A DNA stretch of 64,000 nt, from assembly GCA_963989385.1 (NCBI GenBank), contig OZ022499.1, forward strand, positions 75,330,203 through 75,394,202, written 5' to 3'. A program made the translations under genes and the position numbers. The stretch's first letter is position 1. Each line of letters opens with the position of its first letter. Origin of the DNA: Ctena decussata. Taxonomy: Eukaryota; Mollusca; Bivalvia; Lucinida; Lucinidae. This document shows positions 23,930 to 35,821 of the stretch, in pieces. The notes under the pieces are model-generated. The model did not search any database. It saw nothing but the letters and a program-made list of their open reading frames with translations, and was not told the DNA's origin.

Positions 23930-24170
23930 GCCCCGAGGTTATAAAACTTTTTTCATGCTCAACTCAGCTGAGCATGAAATTTAAAATGCCCATTGATATA
24001 AAAATACCAAGAAATTCAGCATTTTTCAGGCTCAGATAAGCCAGAAAGGCTATTTTTTCTGCTCATAAATATTAAAATGCCAACAATTGTTGGCATTTTA
24101 AAATTTATGAGCAGAAAAAATTTCATGCTCAGCTGAGTTGAGCATGAAAAAAGTTTTATAACCTCGGGGC
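23930..24170. mobile_element. MITE family M1, copy 2 with CAG duplication
   Basis: TIR GCCCCGAGGTTATAAAACTT on both sides. Flanked exactly by CAG (23927-23929 and 24171-24173), a CWG 3-bp target duplication as made by PIF/Harbinger transposases. The interior is palindromic (CATGCTCAACTCAGCTGAGC, and TGCCAACAATTGTTGGCA at the centre). Confidence 0.85.
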
Positions 24171-24371
24171 CAGATTGTTTTGAGTCCTCAGCTTAGTTTC
24201 ATCACAGTTTTTGATGGTGCACGTATGTTTTACTATAATGTCCTACTAATCAGTAAAGCAGTCTCAAGACGGACCGACCACCAACATGTTTTCGGAGTTC
24301 TATCAGAACTGAATATGAGGTACCTGGGTAATCATGATCAATAACTGAGTCAAAGTCCACATCTTACCCAC

Positions 24372-24598
24372 CAAGGGCGTAGCTACCTATACGGCAAATA
24401 CGCAAGTGCGTATTGAAATTTTGTCAAAATTGACAAAATTTCAAAACGCACCTGCATATTTGTATGCTGAAAATTTATAAATTAGACAAGATTTCAATAC
24501 CAATTACCAAAGTGGCTGAAATACTAGCTTTCCCTTCAAGAAGTAGAGAATAAAACATGGTTGTGCGTATTATGAAATTGCCCCTAGTTACGCCCCTG
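24372..24598 (+). mobile_element. 227-bp MITE family M4, copy 1
   Basis: Imperfect TIRs CAAGGGCGTAGCTACC and TAGTTACGCCCCTG. Almost identical, over its whole length, to 34885-35111. The TIR resembles hAT-type CAGGGGCGTA ends (from memory). Flanks share only CCCAC, so the target duplication is unclear. Confidence 0.7.
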
Positions 24599-25840
24599 CC
24601 CACGACACCAAATAGGAAATAATAACACTTGTAATAAGACTAATCAAGTGGACAGCTAAACTGACAGCTCCATCCTTCCTTCCATCCATTTTGCCTTCGC
24701 TTATCAAAATTTACAGGTCAAAATTTATTAACAGTACGAGCTATGCGTACCATGATCCGTTCCTGGAAGTTGTACTAGATAAAACAGTTCGAGTATTCTG
24801 CAGACATGCTTTTCACCATAACATAAATATCGAAGCCACATTTCTATATCGTAGGCATAAAACAAACACTGAAGGTTAAATGCCATACTGAGACAAGCGC
24901 AAAGAAATGATTTCGACTAAACAAAAACATAACACAAATATGTTAAGCACCACATGGTATGCTGGAAAAAACAAAGGCAACTGGAATGAATACGTAAAAC
25001 ATGTAAAAATGAACGATGATGATATTTATTATGACAGGTAATACAGCATGACATCTTGCCGGTGACTAGGGAGTAATTAGTTATATTGTATTATTTGGCA
25101 ACTGCAGCATGGCACTAACCTACCATAAATATTAAAAATTGGGACACCTAAAATAATTACCGTAATTTCCCTTAAAATGAATATTTTAATGCAGCAATAT
25201 GTATAAGAGATGCAGACAGAAAGGCAAACGATGAAGGCTGTGATCAGCAGTCTGATCTGCACTGTTTGCTCAGACCTATCTGTCCCAATACTGAGTTTTT
25301 TCCGGTACTTTATTAAGACGTGTTACAATAAAGTCTGCTTTATACCATATGCATACTCTGATCAGGACATTCGCATTCCTAGTTTTTCAAGTTAAAATCA
25401 AGATTAAATGACTAATTACGCATGGCCTGACTGGATTGTGCTTATTATCTGGGCAACCGATGTTGGCATGTGCGAAGGTTCACACGCTGTGGCTGATATA
25501 ATAATTATTCTTGAGCTTGTCACTAAAAACTGCATCTTTATTACCTCCTGTCTCTGTAAAATTCATTACTGGTTATAAGCAAGCTGAATAACAAACTGAG
25601 TGTCATATGTGTATGTATTCCTTAATTGCAGAGACTCTATTTTTTCAGAATTTATTTACAGAGTACGCTTATATATTGCACTTAACTCAATTATTTAAAA
25701 TGAAAGATAAAAAAGATATAATTACCTGTATTTTTTCTTATGTGTACTTTGCATAGTATTACTTGAAACAAGAAACCCGTGTTCAAACTGATGGTCCAAT
25801 GATAAAAAGAAAAAAAAAGAAAAAGAAAAAAAAAACGACT
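24599..25840. other. no recognisable feature; A-rich run 25805-25835
   Basis: AT-rich. The frames at 24691-24879 and 25210-25395 lack recognisable content. Confidence 0.4.
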
Positions 25841-26353
25841 CTGGGGCCGAGTGCACAAAGGAGGCGTAAGCTACGCCGGCGTATGCTACGAACGTCGGCG
25901 CAACTAAGTCAATCTTGCGACTGTATTAAAATCCAAGTGCACGAAGTAGGCGTAAGTCAGGCGTAGTTGCGACTAGAGTACGACTAGCGTAGTGCTCTCA
26001 AATAAAATTAGCACGTGTGTTCGATGACCGGTTTTCTTATATGATATGAGCCGCTTAAGGCATAAAGGTTGCTTAAGGCATCTGCGAACAGACAAGACTG
26101 AAACCAGTCTGTGAGTCCGTGATATTAGATAGATCCTTCACTTTGTACCTGTAAAATGCTTAGGTTCCATGCATAGTTTTCAGACTGCGCGGATGGGCAG
26201 GCTGGTATGAGCCTCTGATGTTCGCATATGGCATATGCACCTTTTTGCATGTTATGGATCAATCATAAATCTGCACGACATATTTTAATCTTTTGGTGTT
26301 TTTCTTTAAAACTAATGATCATTAAACATTTTCAAACGTGCATGTACTTTTGA

Positions 26354-26587
26354 GTTAAACAAAATGTCTATCAGATAAAAGAATTTGAAAAAAAAAATAA
26401 AATATTGAAATTGTTGGCGATGTGTAAGGACAATTCTGAGATCCTATATTCTAAATTTTCTGTGTCCACGTCAAGAAAGAAAAAACAAAAATGGGAAGAA
26501 ATACAGTCCGCAGTAAATGCAATTGGGAACCAGCAGCGGACTCTGGAAGAGATCAAGCATAAATGTAAAGACCTGATTCCCGTCTGA
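26354..26587 (+). pseudogene. Harbinger Myb/SANT-like accessory protein, truncated
   Basis: The open frame runs from 26354; the first ATG is at 26420. Residues KLLAMCKDNSEILYSKFS, KKKQKWEEIQSAVNAIG and RTLEEIKHKCKDL match the trihelix/Myb-like domain that Harbinger elements encode beside the transposase; the tryptophan, NAIG and KCKDL positions are as in the family. In intact elements this protein helps bring the transposase into the nucleus and to DNA (established for the superfamily). Here the frame stops at TGA right after the domain, at the deletion junction, so the C-terminal part is absent. The N-terminal start is uncertain and AT-rich. Confidence 0.75.
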
Positions 26588-26912
26588 TTAGTCTACGTGC
26601 AGTTGATCTGTTAATGTTAACCAAATCACCCACTGCATTTTGGAAGGAACCACTTGCCAAAAATCTCAAGCCCACAAGCGTCTGGATATCGGCTGTACGC
26701 GCGTCGAATTGATGTTCTAAGTCTGGTCGCAGCTCATCTATCAGTTCAGGCAGCCTATGGCGTGGCAAACAAAACCGTTCATATAGCTCTACATCATTAT
26801 ATGTATCCAATGGATTTGTTCTGTCTCTGATTATCCTGCCTCTCTTTAAAACCCTTCTATATTGCAAAACGTGCACCCAATGTAACATTCTGGCCATGTT
26901 TAAAGGAAACAT
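26553..26912 (-). pseudogene. HARBI1-like transposase, N-terminal fragment
   Basis: A 119-residue minus-strand frame starts with a true ATG at 26912. It contains NPLDTYNDVELYERFCLP, RHRLPELIDELRPDLEH, LVGLRFLASGSFQNAVGD and INRSTARRLIRR: the N-terminal helix-turn-helix region of Harbinger transposases (HARBI1 clade) in correct order. Family members are about 350-400 residues; this copy ends after the HTH, reads about seven residues into the opposite-strand Myb sequence and stops. The DDE nuclease domain is absent. It shares an overlapping, convergent end with the Myb-like frame, which fixes the deletion breakpoint at about 26570-26585. The frame itself is undamaged, so the deletion is probably fairly recent, or the fragment has kept a binding role; the second idea is speculation. 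Confidence 0.85.
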
Positions 26913-27229
26913 TAACGGAATAACTCAAAATGAACACCTTACGCCAGTGTTAAGTCTACTATAAAGCAGACGTGAGTTTTAGAGCGATTTTACGACTAAG
27001 TTTGCGACACACCTCGGTTGTGCACACGGATTAAATTTCTGCGGCAACTTTGCGATGGTCGTACGTCGAGCGTACGCTTACGTCTGCTTTGTGCACTCGG
27101 CCCCAGGTCATGTTCTTGTAAAATACTTTCCATAATAAAATCTATAAAGGCTGCCTTTGGAAACAAAGGAAACATACAAGAACGAAAATCGGAATACAGT
27201 TAACTCTCAATGTATACTAGCCAGTAAAG

Positions 27230-27425
27230 TTTATGGCATGTTGTAAATTCCACGTGCTAGTTTGTGAGGTGAACTGTCACTCAAAATTTGAGGTCAGTTC
27301 ACAATTTAGAATCATTTCGAAAGTATCAACCACGTGGCACAATGTATAATTATTGACTTGTAAACAACATTAACTCCCGCATCTTTTAAATGGGTTTATA
27401 GAGACTTTTGCATGAAAAATGTAAA
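27230..27425 (-). repeat. dispersed repeat R3, copy 2
   Basis: Minus strand carries GATGCGGGAGTTAATGTTG, TTTACAAGTCAATAATTATA, TTGTGCCACGTGG and CTAGCACGTGGAATT, matching 8430-8580 in order. Confidence 0.5.
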
Positions 27426-27439
27426 TATATATTTTTTTT

Positions 27440-27500
27440 CGGTTTGTCCCCCCCCCCGCCTTGTCCCCCCCCCACCACCACCACCACCACCACCACAAAA
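27440..27500. repeat. C-rich and ACC simple repeats
   Basis: Two poly-C runs followed by (ACC)n. The glycine-rich minus-strand frame across it is an artefact. Confidence 0.85.
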
Positions 27501-27627
27501 AAAAGTCTCACGCGAGCGAAGACTTAGACAATAATATTTTTCTTTCATTATCTTGAATTCATACGGTTTGAAATCCATATGTATTTGGTAAAAGATGTTG
27601 TTAAAACAAGTGGAAAAGGTAATCCAT

Positions 27628-27715
27628 TTTGAAACAAAGCGACATACTAGCAATATGAGTGGCTGATAGAATAGAATATTAATTTCAGCCAATCAGATCA
27701 CTAGTATGTCATTAT
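27628..27715. repeat. 88-bp imperfect palindrome
   Basis: GCGACATACTAG and CTAGTATGTCATT, and inside them TGGCTGA and TCAGCCA, are inverted pairs. Confidence 0.5.
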
Positions 27716-28189
27716 GTTTTAAAATGGCTGCTGTGTTCTAATACATTCAACTTCAACTAGTTTGATATTTTTTATTTCATAATTTATTATGCATATTTTT
27801 CAGTCGGTTTAACAAACTTTTCATGGTATTCGGAGTACAGATAATTGTTGTTGTTGTTGGAAGTGTAAATCAGTTTTGCATGTGACATGCTAAAATCTCC
27901 ATGTAAGGTCTTCATGAAAGCAGTTGTACATGACCCATGTAGAAATTTTAACGTTTGGCTTAGATTTTAAGCAAGTTTTTGGAAGTTATTTTGGCTGCTG
28001 CATACAGCATACTTGTAACGAGGCTCTGTGAAATCCAGCAAGTGCTATAAAATGCATGACTATGTACTTGAACTGTGGGATACAGATTTTTGGTTGTAGG
28101 CTCGGACTTTTAAGAAAGATAAGAAATTAATGGTGGCTTGGCAAATTTCTTCGTCAGTGCCCTTCTTGTTATATATACTTAAAGACATA
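27716..28189. other. no recognisable feature
   Basis: AT-rich with one (TTG)n run near 27847. Confidence 0.4.
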
Positions 28190-28810
28190 TGCGACCTTTT
28201 CCGCCATTTTGATGTATTTGCAAAAAATGAAAGTTACCCCAGTGTCAATATTTGATCATAACTCGGTAAGGAAATGGCTAAAGTTTGTGGTTTGAATATC
28301 ATGTTGGGCTTGTTTGTTAGTTTGGGTTTAAAAATTGGCCATTAACTTAAGGAAAATAGTAATATTATGATTTTTGCATTTTTTGCAATTTTTATATTTA
28401 TTCATCATGTGAGTAAGTTAAATTGCAACTCACTTACCAATATGATTTATTTCAATGCATAGTATGCTTATTTGTTGTGTGAAAGCAAACTTCAAGTTAT
28501 CTGGATGTAACACACTATCTTTTTAAGCTTTTTATATAAACGATTGCCTCGTAATAAATGTGGGGGTAGGGGTAGAGTTTGTTCATTAAAAAAGTTATAA
28601 GTACGGTGACCCCTACTTTTCTTTCAATTTTCTATTTGCTGAAAAGTTCGTCTCAGGAAAACAACATGTTTGGTGAGACTTTCAATGTAGAGTATTTTTG
28701 TAAGGTCCAAAATACAGCGAACAGAAAAATATTTTTAAGGATTTTTCGGCCGGCGACTGAAATTGTCTTTGCAACATTTTGTTTCAACTTGAAATACAAG
28801 CTTTGGATGG
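28190..28810 (+). repeat. dispersed repeat R4, copy 2
   Basis: Diverged partner of 20520-21125, with ATGTGGGGGTAGGGGTAGAG and TTTTAAGGATTTTTCGG preserved. Open frames at 28579-29084 start inside it and match nothing known. Confidence 0.5.
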
Positions 28811-29175
28811 TAGGAGTAACATTTCCTATATCATTCTGATTAGACAACGTAATTATAAGCTACATAAAAGTCATCCTTTAATTGATATTAACTACCAGGC
28901 TTGTTTGGTGCTTTTTCGGGAAAGCAGTCGAGAGTGGTATCTTTGCAGTTCAGATATTTTAAAATTTCATACGGTGACATATGGATTTTATTTCAAGATT
29001 GATGAGCCAATATATGATATAGAATACATACGAAATTTTATGCAGTTTTCAATGCAAGAAGTATTTGGTCGCATTCGCCTTTAACTACGTTTCTAGCCTG
29101 AAAAAAGTACGATACATGCCCTTGTTTTCTTTTTTCCACAATACGATGAAATTCATTAACTCATAGCAAGACAAG

Positions 29176-29404
29176 GGGCCGTATTCATAAAGCCACTTAA
29201 GTCGTTGCTATGCGGTTGCTAAGGCTAAATATCTATAAAGGAGATTCCCTACAACTATGAAATTTGGTCTGGAGGAACAGTCTTTGTAAGACTGAAAGAC
29301 TGTTCATTCTGAGCAAATTTCATAGTTGTAGGGAATCTCCTTCAAAGAAATTTAGCCTTAGCAACAGCATAGCAACCACTTAAGTCGTTTTATGAATACG
29401 GCCC
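29176..29404. mobile_element. MITE family M2 (GGGCCGTATTC), copy 1
   Basis: TIRs GGGCCGTATTCATAAAGCCA and the inverted ACTTAAGTCGTTTTATGAAT then ACGGCCC. AAG flanks both sides (29173-29175, 29405-29407). Inner arms GGAGATTCCCTACAACTATG and its exact complement make it one long foldback. Confidence 0.85.
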
Positions 29405-30780
29405 AAGAACAAATGTATCGTTGGAAGCGCCATTTAATTGGTTCTTCCTATATTGTGTACAGCCAAACAAAATACGTGTAATTCTGTTAGAACTTTTATC
29501 TAATCAATACATCTTCGCCTAACAACATTTGATTACATTTGGCTCTAAACGTAAAGCAAAGAATGGTCTTTATCTAGAGAGGAACTGATTGAGTGGTCAT
29601 TTAGCTGTTAGAGCTTTCTTGTATCAAATGACCCACAATATATGACAACATGCTACTTGCAGTAAATAATGTCTCTGATGCTTTACTAACACGAAGCTCT
29701 ATTTAGCTCACAAGAGCAATGAAGGAAAAATATTCTTGGGTGTTCTCCTGTTAACCATTTGTTCCTCCCACAGACAATGTTGCTTTGTTTTAATTTGAAT
29801 CTAAAATGTTGATCAATGTGGTTAAACAGGGAAACACCGTCTTACCCCGCATTTTCTGGCACTTTCAAGATATTTACATCAAGAAACCACAATTCTGCAG
29901 AAAAGTGACAACGATTTGCTAAAATTCATCAGTCATAAATTTTGGCTCCAGAAACCAAATCAGAAATACTCATCTATTTAATGCTAAGTTTAATGACTGT
30001 AGGTATTGTAGTTTTAGATATATGATAGAACTGACCTTTAAAGCTGGGATCTATGCGTACCATTTAGATTAGAAAGCAACGACAAGAAACCGGCACAATG
30101 GTGTCCGTCGCATTGCATTTATGTCGAATCCGGTTTAGGAAGTCGATAGAGCGTGAAATATTGGTCAAAGGTACATGTACAAGTAAGTGCAACATCCATA
30201 AAGCCTATCCATGATTTGAGGTATTGTGGATTTAGATAAATAAGAGAAATGATTTTAGCTACATGTATTTAAGGATCGACGCAATCATTGAAAGCGGTCG
30301 AACGGAATGACGGGCTGACAAATGCCGGACGCCTATATCGCTCCTTGCAAAAGAAGGTGCGACAATAGTCGTTAAAAGTGATTTTCTTAGCAATCGTTTA
30401 TTTTTCTTCAAGGCCCCTTATATCATTGCAGCTACAAACGACGCGTGCAGTAATAAAGGACGCCATTGTAGGCGACTATGTCAGATTTAACAGAAAAAGT
30501 TAACCTAGCAAACACAACGACAGTTTCATTAATGTAGCAGAGCGATATAACAGAACGGTCTTTAAGTCAGACTGAAAAAGTCAATAATCTTTCTATTTGA
30601 GAAGAATCAAGTTTTCTGCTTTATGCTCTGTCCTACTTTAATGACGGTCTGAAACAAAGACTACGCAGTATACATATGTACCATGTTCCATAACCATTAC
30701 CGCTTTAACACGTTATTTTGAGTGGATATTTCGTGCAGTAACGTCCGGGTCTAGTGAAAACAAATTACAAATATTTAGAT
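29405..30780. other. no recognisable feature
   Basis: Moderately AT-rich DNA without repeats or frames I can name. Confidence 0.4.
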
Positions 30781-31678
30781 ACTAGAAAATTGTGTCGGTA
30801 AGACACAGATGATGCTCCCATGTTCTGGCTACCTCCCTTTTCCCCTCTTCTCCCGTACCCCCTCTGGGAGGGTTTCATTATTTTATAATTGCCATCCTAT
30901 ATTAGCCAAAACCTGTAGAATTTTTTAAAAAGACCATATTTTTGTCAAAAATGAATCTTTTCTCTTCACAAAAGAATCTCCAGTATGTCTTTAGCAGCTA
31001 TGCAAACTTTCCAATTGATTGCTAAAAAACTGTGAAAGTAGTTGACAATACAATCTTGTCATACTGATTTATCCAAAACCCGAAAAATTTCTTAGTTTGA
31101 AAAGGCCTTGGTTTTATCAAAAATTATTTTTCCTCTTCAAAAAAGCGCATGCACAGCTCCAGTATGTCTGGAACATTAGGCAGAGTTTCAAAGGGATAGC
31201 TTTAAAACTGTAGGAGAAGTTGATTATACAAACCTATCATTCTGTATTAGCCAGAACCTGTAAAACTTCTTAGTCCGAAAAGGCCGTAATTTTGTCAAAA
31301 ATTATTTTTCTTCTTAAAAAAGGGGTGACATCTTCAATATGCCTGGAACATCTGTGCAAAGTTTCAAATTGATAGCATACAAACTGTGGAAGGAGTTGAT
31401 TTTACAAACTTGCCATTTTAACCATAACCTGTAAAATTTCAAAGTCCATAAAGGCCATAATTTTGTCAAAAATGATTTATTTTTTTTTCTACAAAAAGCC
31501 AGGTGCGCATCTTCAGTATGTCTGCAACAATTGTGCAAAGTTTCAGATTGATTGCTTAAAAACTGTAGGAGTAATTGATAATACAAACTTATTTTAGGCG
31601 CACGGATGGACAGACAGACGGACAGACGGACAAGGATAAAACATAATGCCCCCCTGACTATCGTCACGGGGGCATAAC
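30781..31678 (+). mobile_element. tandem-array element HA, copy 1 (four ~175-bp units)
   Basis: Left end ACTAGAAAATTGTGTCGGTA followed by a small GTGTC/GACAC hairpin. Four diverged core units are marked by TGTCAAAAATTA (30943, 31115, 31293, 31464). Then comes a GACA/GGAC run and a right-end hairpin GCCCCCCTGAC TATC GTCACGGGGGC. Same ends as 33489-34585 and 43751-44837. The long minus-strand frame at 31314-31712 is read through these repeats. Confidence 0.75.
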
Positions 31679-33225
31679 AAAGGAAACAAACTTCATTTAT
31701 TTCAAAGTTCATGTTATCATATCACCATTATTTCCAATCTTCAATGTCATTGTATGTATAGTCCGTTTGCTCCAAAATGCAAATGGCATCCGCAATATTT
31801 TCTCCAAATTGATGAGAAGCAGAAGATTTTCGATTTTCCCCCTTTACATAACAAAATCATCTTTTTGTAGAAATGTGAGGCTTTGCATAAAAATGTTTCT
31901 ATACAAATAAGGACCTAAAATATGTCATTTTCTACTCTTAATTGCAAGGGAGTAAAAGTTGGCTGTTGGAATTTTCCGTTTAGTTTTACGTATTAGAGCA
32001 TGTGACCAATGTATGCTATCCCTAGAACAAAATTTGAATAATTCATTGAAATTTTATTCTGAATCCATTTTTTCTGCTGTTTGTTTCACCCATATATTAT
32101 CAAATTTTAAAACATACGATTATTATTCGCAAAACTATATAATAGTTTAATGTTTATTTACAAAATCACTTGACCAGTGACGCATGCGGACAGGTGAATA
32201 CATATACGCACACACCTGTACAGTAGTAAACAACGATTTAATGTTATTGCCTATCAACAATATTTTGGGTGTTCTAACGATGCCCTTCAGTGAAACTGCT
32301 CAAGTTCTGCATTACTGTTACTGGAAATATTTTACAAGAGCATCCAAAAGTTTGGAATTTTCGTATTCTGTTATGTATAGTTATAGGAATCATTAGGACA
32401 TTAGAACATTTGATGGAACTTTCATCGTTTTCGATCCCGTTTGCACTTGCGAGCAAACGGACTATATTTATTTATGCTCTGCAGATATGGCGGGTGCGAT
32501 AACTTTACTAGCTGCTGTGGTAAAACGATTTGGTTAAAACTACCAATCGGGGTGTGCAAAGGCATTTATTACCATTGCAGTTTGCTCATGAATCATACAT
32601 GAAAGATCTAGTATAGAAAGTTGTTGAGAAACTATGTATATGCGTTTTTAAACATGTAATTGAAGTTCCTTGTATGGAAAAATGTGGATGCAGCAAAACA
32701 TTTTAGCATTAACCTTATGCTGAATTAAATGAAAGTAAAATGCGAAAGACGCCGTCTAATCTTTTTACACTTTCCTTCTATTCGTTTGTTATATTTTGAG
32801 AAACTGGGAAACTTGCCTTCAGAATCTAAGTCATTTGCATTTTTGTCAACAATTTAATTGATTCACACTGTCGGTTCATCCTCTGGGGCCGTTTTGCATT
32901 TTGGTAATATCAAAATTCAGTTTTAATGTCGTCCCACATGAGTTACAATCGATTATGCGTTACAAATAAACAAACTCACGCCAACATATCTTTATAATTG
33001 CGTAACTTGCCGCACGAGGCACTCCTCAAATAGCAAATAAAAATCTTGGCGTTCTTAATTTAAAGGCTGATTACCAAGCTGTCAAAATATGGTTTATAAA
33101 GCTGAGGCATGTTTAACAACGTTGGCGCTCGCAGAACCTTCACTGAATATTGACGTACTGGAACCAATCTGTACACAGTACAAGTGTACAGCTTGGTACT
33201 AGTACATCGATAAACAGTGCAACCC
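31679..33225. other. no recognisable feature
   Basis: AT-rich. An inverted word pair, TAGTCCGTTTGCTC (31758) and GCAAACGGACTATA (32453), hints at a decayed ~700-bp element. Overlapping frames at 31959-32502 are not supported as genes. Confidence 0.35.
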
Positions 33226-33228
33226 GGC

Positions 33229-33305
33229 AAGCCCCCCCCCCCCCCAGCCCCGATCCCCCACCCACGCCCCACACACACGCACCCATCCACCACACACACT
33301 CACAG
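33229..33305. repeat. poly-C tract and CA-rich low complexity
   Basis: A C run followed by CCCACCC and CACA repeats. Open frames at 33060-33444 on both strands reflect this composition. Confidence 0.85.
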
Positions 33306-33488
33306 TCACATTGTCGTACATGACTCCGTTGGCTGTCTGATCTCAGTCTCCACCATTTGCTCACATACTGCTGTTTCAACACAGAGCAATTATTGTAATA
33401 ATGAATATATTGAAAAAAAAATGCTGCAAGCGTATAAAACATAATATGGACATATTAGATATTATCAAAATGGAAACAAACATAAGAA

Positions 33489-34585
33489 TTAATTGTGACT
33501 GTAAGACACTAATAATGCCCCCGAGGAGGACATGTGTATGTCATCCCTAAAGCACCTTTTAAGCACAAATACTATTTTTGAAGAATCCACTTCGTACCCT
33601 TTAGTGCAAAATTGCAGCCCAAAATGAATAAGTTTGAAAGGCCATAATTCCTTCAAAATTATTTTTCATCAAAAACCAACATGCACATCTTTATAATGTC
33701 CCCAACAAGTCTACAATGTCTGTAAAACAGTCACTGAAAATTGTGGGAGGAGTACACAAAGTACTTATGCTACAATGCAAACATATTCATAAAATGACTA
33801 AGTTCAAAAGGCCGTAATTCTGTCAAAATTAATTCTATCTCAAACAAAAACCCAAATGCACATCTTCAGTATGTCCACAGCATGTATGCAAGGTTTGAAA
33901 ACGATTCACTGAAGACTGGGACGAGTTGATTACACAAACTCCATACCCTACAATGCAAAAATTTGCCTAAAATGACTAAGTTCAAAAGGCCGTAGTTCTG
34001 TCAAAATTAATTCTAGCTCCAACAAAAATACACATGCACATTTTCAAAATGTCAACAGCATGTATGCAAGGTTTGAAAACGATCTATTGAAAACAGGGGG
34101 AGGAGTTGTTTACACAAACTCAATACCCAACCACGCAAAAAATTTGCCTAAAATGACTAAGTTCAAAAGGCCATAATTCTGTCAAAATGAATTCTAGCTC
34201 CAACAAAAACCCACATGCACATCTTCAATATGTCCACAGCATGTATGCAAGGTTTGAAAATGATCCACAGAAAACTGTGGGATGAGTTGATTACACAAAC
34301 TCCATACCTTACAATGCAAAAATTTGCCTAAAATGACTAAGTTCAAAAGGCTGTAATTCTGTCAAAATTAATTCTAGGTGCATCAAAAATCCACATGCAT
34401 ATCTTCAATATGTTCACAACAAGTACACGAAGTTTAAAAACGATTCATTGAAAACTGTGGGAGGAGTTAATTACACAAACTCTATACCATAAAGTGTGAC
34501 GAACGGACGGACGGACAGACGGACGGTCGGACGGACAGACAGGAGCAAATTTTAATGCCCCCTGACTATCGTCACGGGGGCATAA
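33489..34585 (+). mobile_element. tandem-array element HA, copy 2 (five ~178-bp units)
   Basis: Left AATTGTGACTGTAAGACACT. Core units are marked by TGACTAAGTTCAAAAGGC at 33625 (variant), 33795, 33973, 34154 and 34334 (spacing 170-181). A GGAC-type microsatellite lies at 34501-34540, then the 3' hairpin GCCCCCTGAC TATC GTCACGGGGGC. No coding sequence. Confidence 0.8.
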
Positions 34586-34884
34586 AAATCTTTTCTTTAG
34601 GAAAAGGTCCCTTTTGGAAGCTATTTTTCGAACAGGAAATCAATAGGAAGTCAAGAAAATCATCTCCTTTGGAAAATGAAAGAAAAAATCGGCGGTGTAC
34701 CCATACACCATTACCATTATAAAATATTACATGCAAATTGCTTATAATTATTAAATACAAAAGATCTTAGATTTTGAATGGTGTCACAAACCAATATATC
34801 ATCAAATATCGAACACCAGAAAAGAATTGAAGGGTACTCTTCATTGCAAATCCCATGTTCATGCAAAATGGTATCAGTTTACAG
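34586..34884. other. no recognisable feature
   Basis: AT-rich interval between two mobile elements. Confidence 0.4.
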
Positions 34885-35111
34885 CATGGGCGTAGCTACC
34901 TATACGGCAAATACGCAAGTGCGTATTGAATTTTTGTCAAAATTGACAAAATTTCAAAACGCACCTGCATATTTGTATGCTGAAAATTTATAAATTAGAC
35001 AAGATTTCAATACCAATTACCAAAGTGGCTGAAATACTAGCTTTCCCTTCAAGAAGTAGAGAATAAAACATGGTTGTGCGTATTATGAAATTGCCCCTAG
35101 TTACGCCCCTG
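34885..35111 (+). mobile_element. 227-bp MITE family M4, copy 2
   Basis: Same length and nearly the same sequence as 24372-24598; ends CATGGGCGTAGCTACC and TAGTTACGCCCCTG. Confidence 0.7.
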
Positions 35112-35384
35112 ACTCGAACACAGTATAATTGACGTCCAGTTAATTTTGAGAGGATACAGCTAGAAGTGTAACATTCGTATGGTTTTGCTTCATCGTCCTT
35201 TGAAAATAACAACACAAACGGAATGAAACCATATGAGAATTTTTTTCTCATTTGGTTTAGAAAACCCTAAGTTTCGTTGCACGAATTTCATTATTCAATT
35301 TACTATAAATTCCAGCCTGCAAGAGTTGCATCGCATAATTTTAAATAATGCACACTCTTGCGTGAATGGGTACATTTTCAGCAA

Positions 35385-35600
35385 CTCTATTATCATGTTT
35401 GCCTCCCTTAATAAACAGGGAGAGGGGCGGGTGGGAAAGAGGGAGGGGGAGGGTCAACATTTAACTAAAAGAATTACTTCTCCTACGAGCAAATTCTTTC
35501 CGTAAAAAGTAGACTCCATCTGGAAGCGATACATCGTAAAAGGAAGCATAAATGTAAAAATGGCGGGAAAACGTGAAGATATGCTGTTGCAAATATTGAT
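35385..35600 (+). repeat. R2 dispersed repeat copy
   Basis: GTTTGCCTCCCTTAATAAAC, AGTAGACTCCATCTGGAAGC and AAATGGCGGGAAAACGTGAA are the recurrent blocks of family R2, in the usual order. Confidence 0.45.
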
Positions 35601-35821
35601 GACAGCAAAGCTCAGTTGCATAGCAAACTGGAAGCTCTGGCTTAGCGTTTTGGCATCCTCCTGCAAACTTACCAAAATGGCTCCCCTATAAAATCACTCA
35701 TATCTGCGATGGTATGCCAGCTATGCCTATGGCAGCACACCCTTACAGACTGTACATCTTATATAATGTAATCGCATGAGAAAAAATGGATAAAAAGTGA
35801 TGTAATTGTTTCAAGTATTTA

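Larger units (their letters stand above)
25841..27106. mobile_element. Harbinger deletion derivative
   Basis: Terminal inverted repeats CTGGGGCCGAGTGCACAAAG and CTTTGTGCACTCGGCCCCAG are perfect for 20 bp and continue imperfectly for about 60 bp. Subterminal copies of the end sequence (GTGCACGAAGTAGGCGTAAG near 25938) suggest transposase binding sites. Inside, a Myb-like frame (plus) and the start of a HARBI1-type transposase (minus) converge and meet near 26575. That gene pair is diagnostic for Harbinger elements. The C-terminal parts of both, including all DDE catalytic residues, are gone, so the copy cannot be autonomous. CTG/CAG at the edges fit the CWG target class but are not an exact duplication. 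The part at 26041-26270 looks like a decayed P1-type insertion. Confidence 0.85.

Noticed and set aside
31314..31712. 132-aa minus-strand frame
   Set aside because: Lies inside the tandem units of an HA array element; no conserved domain and low-complexity composition.
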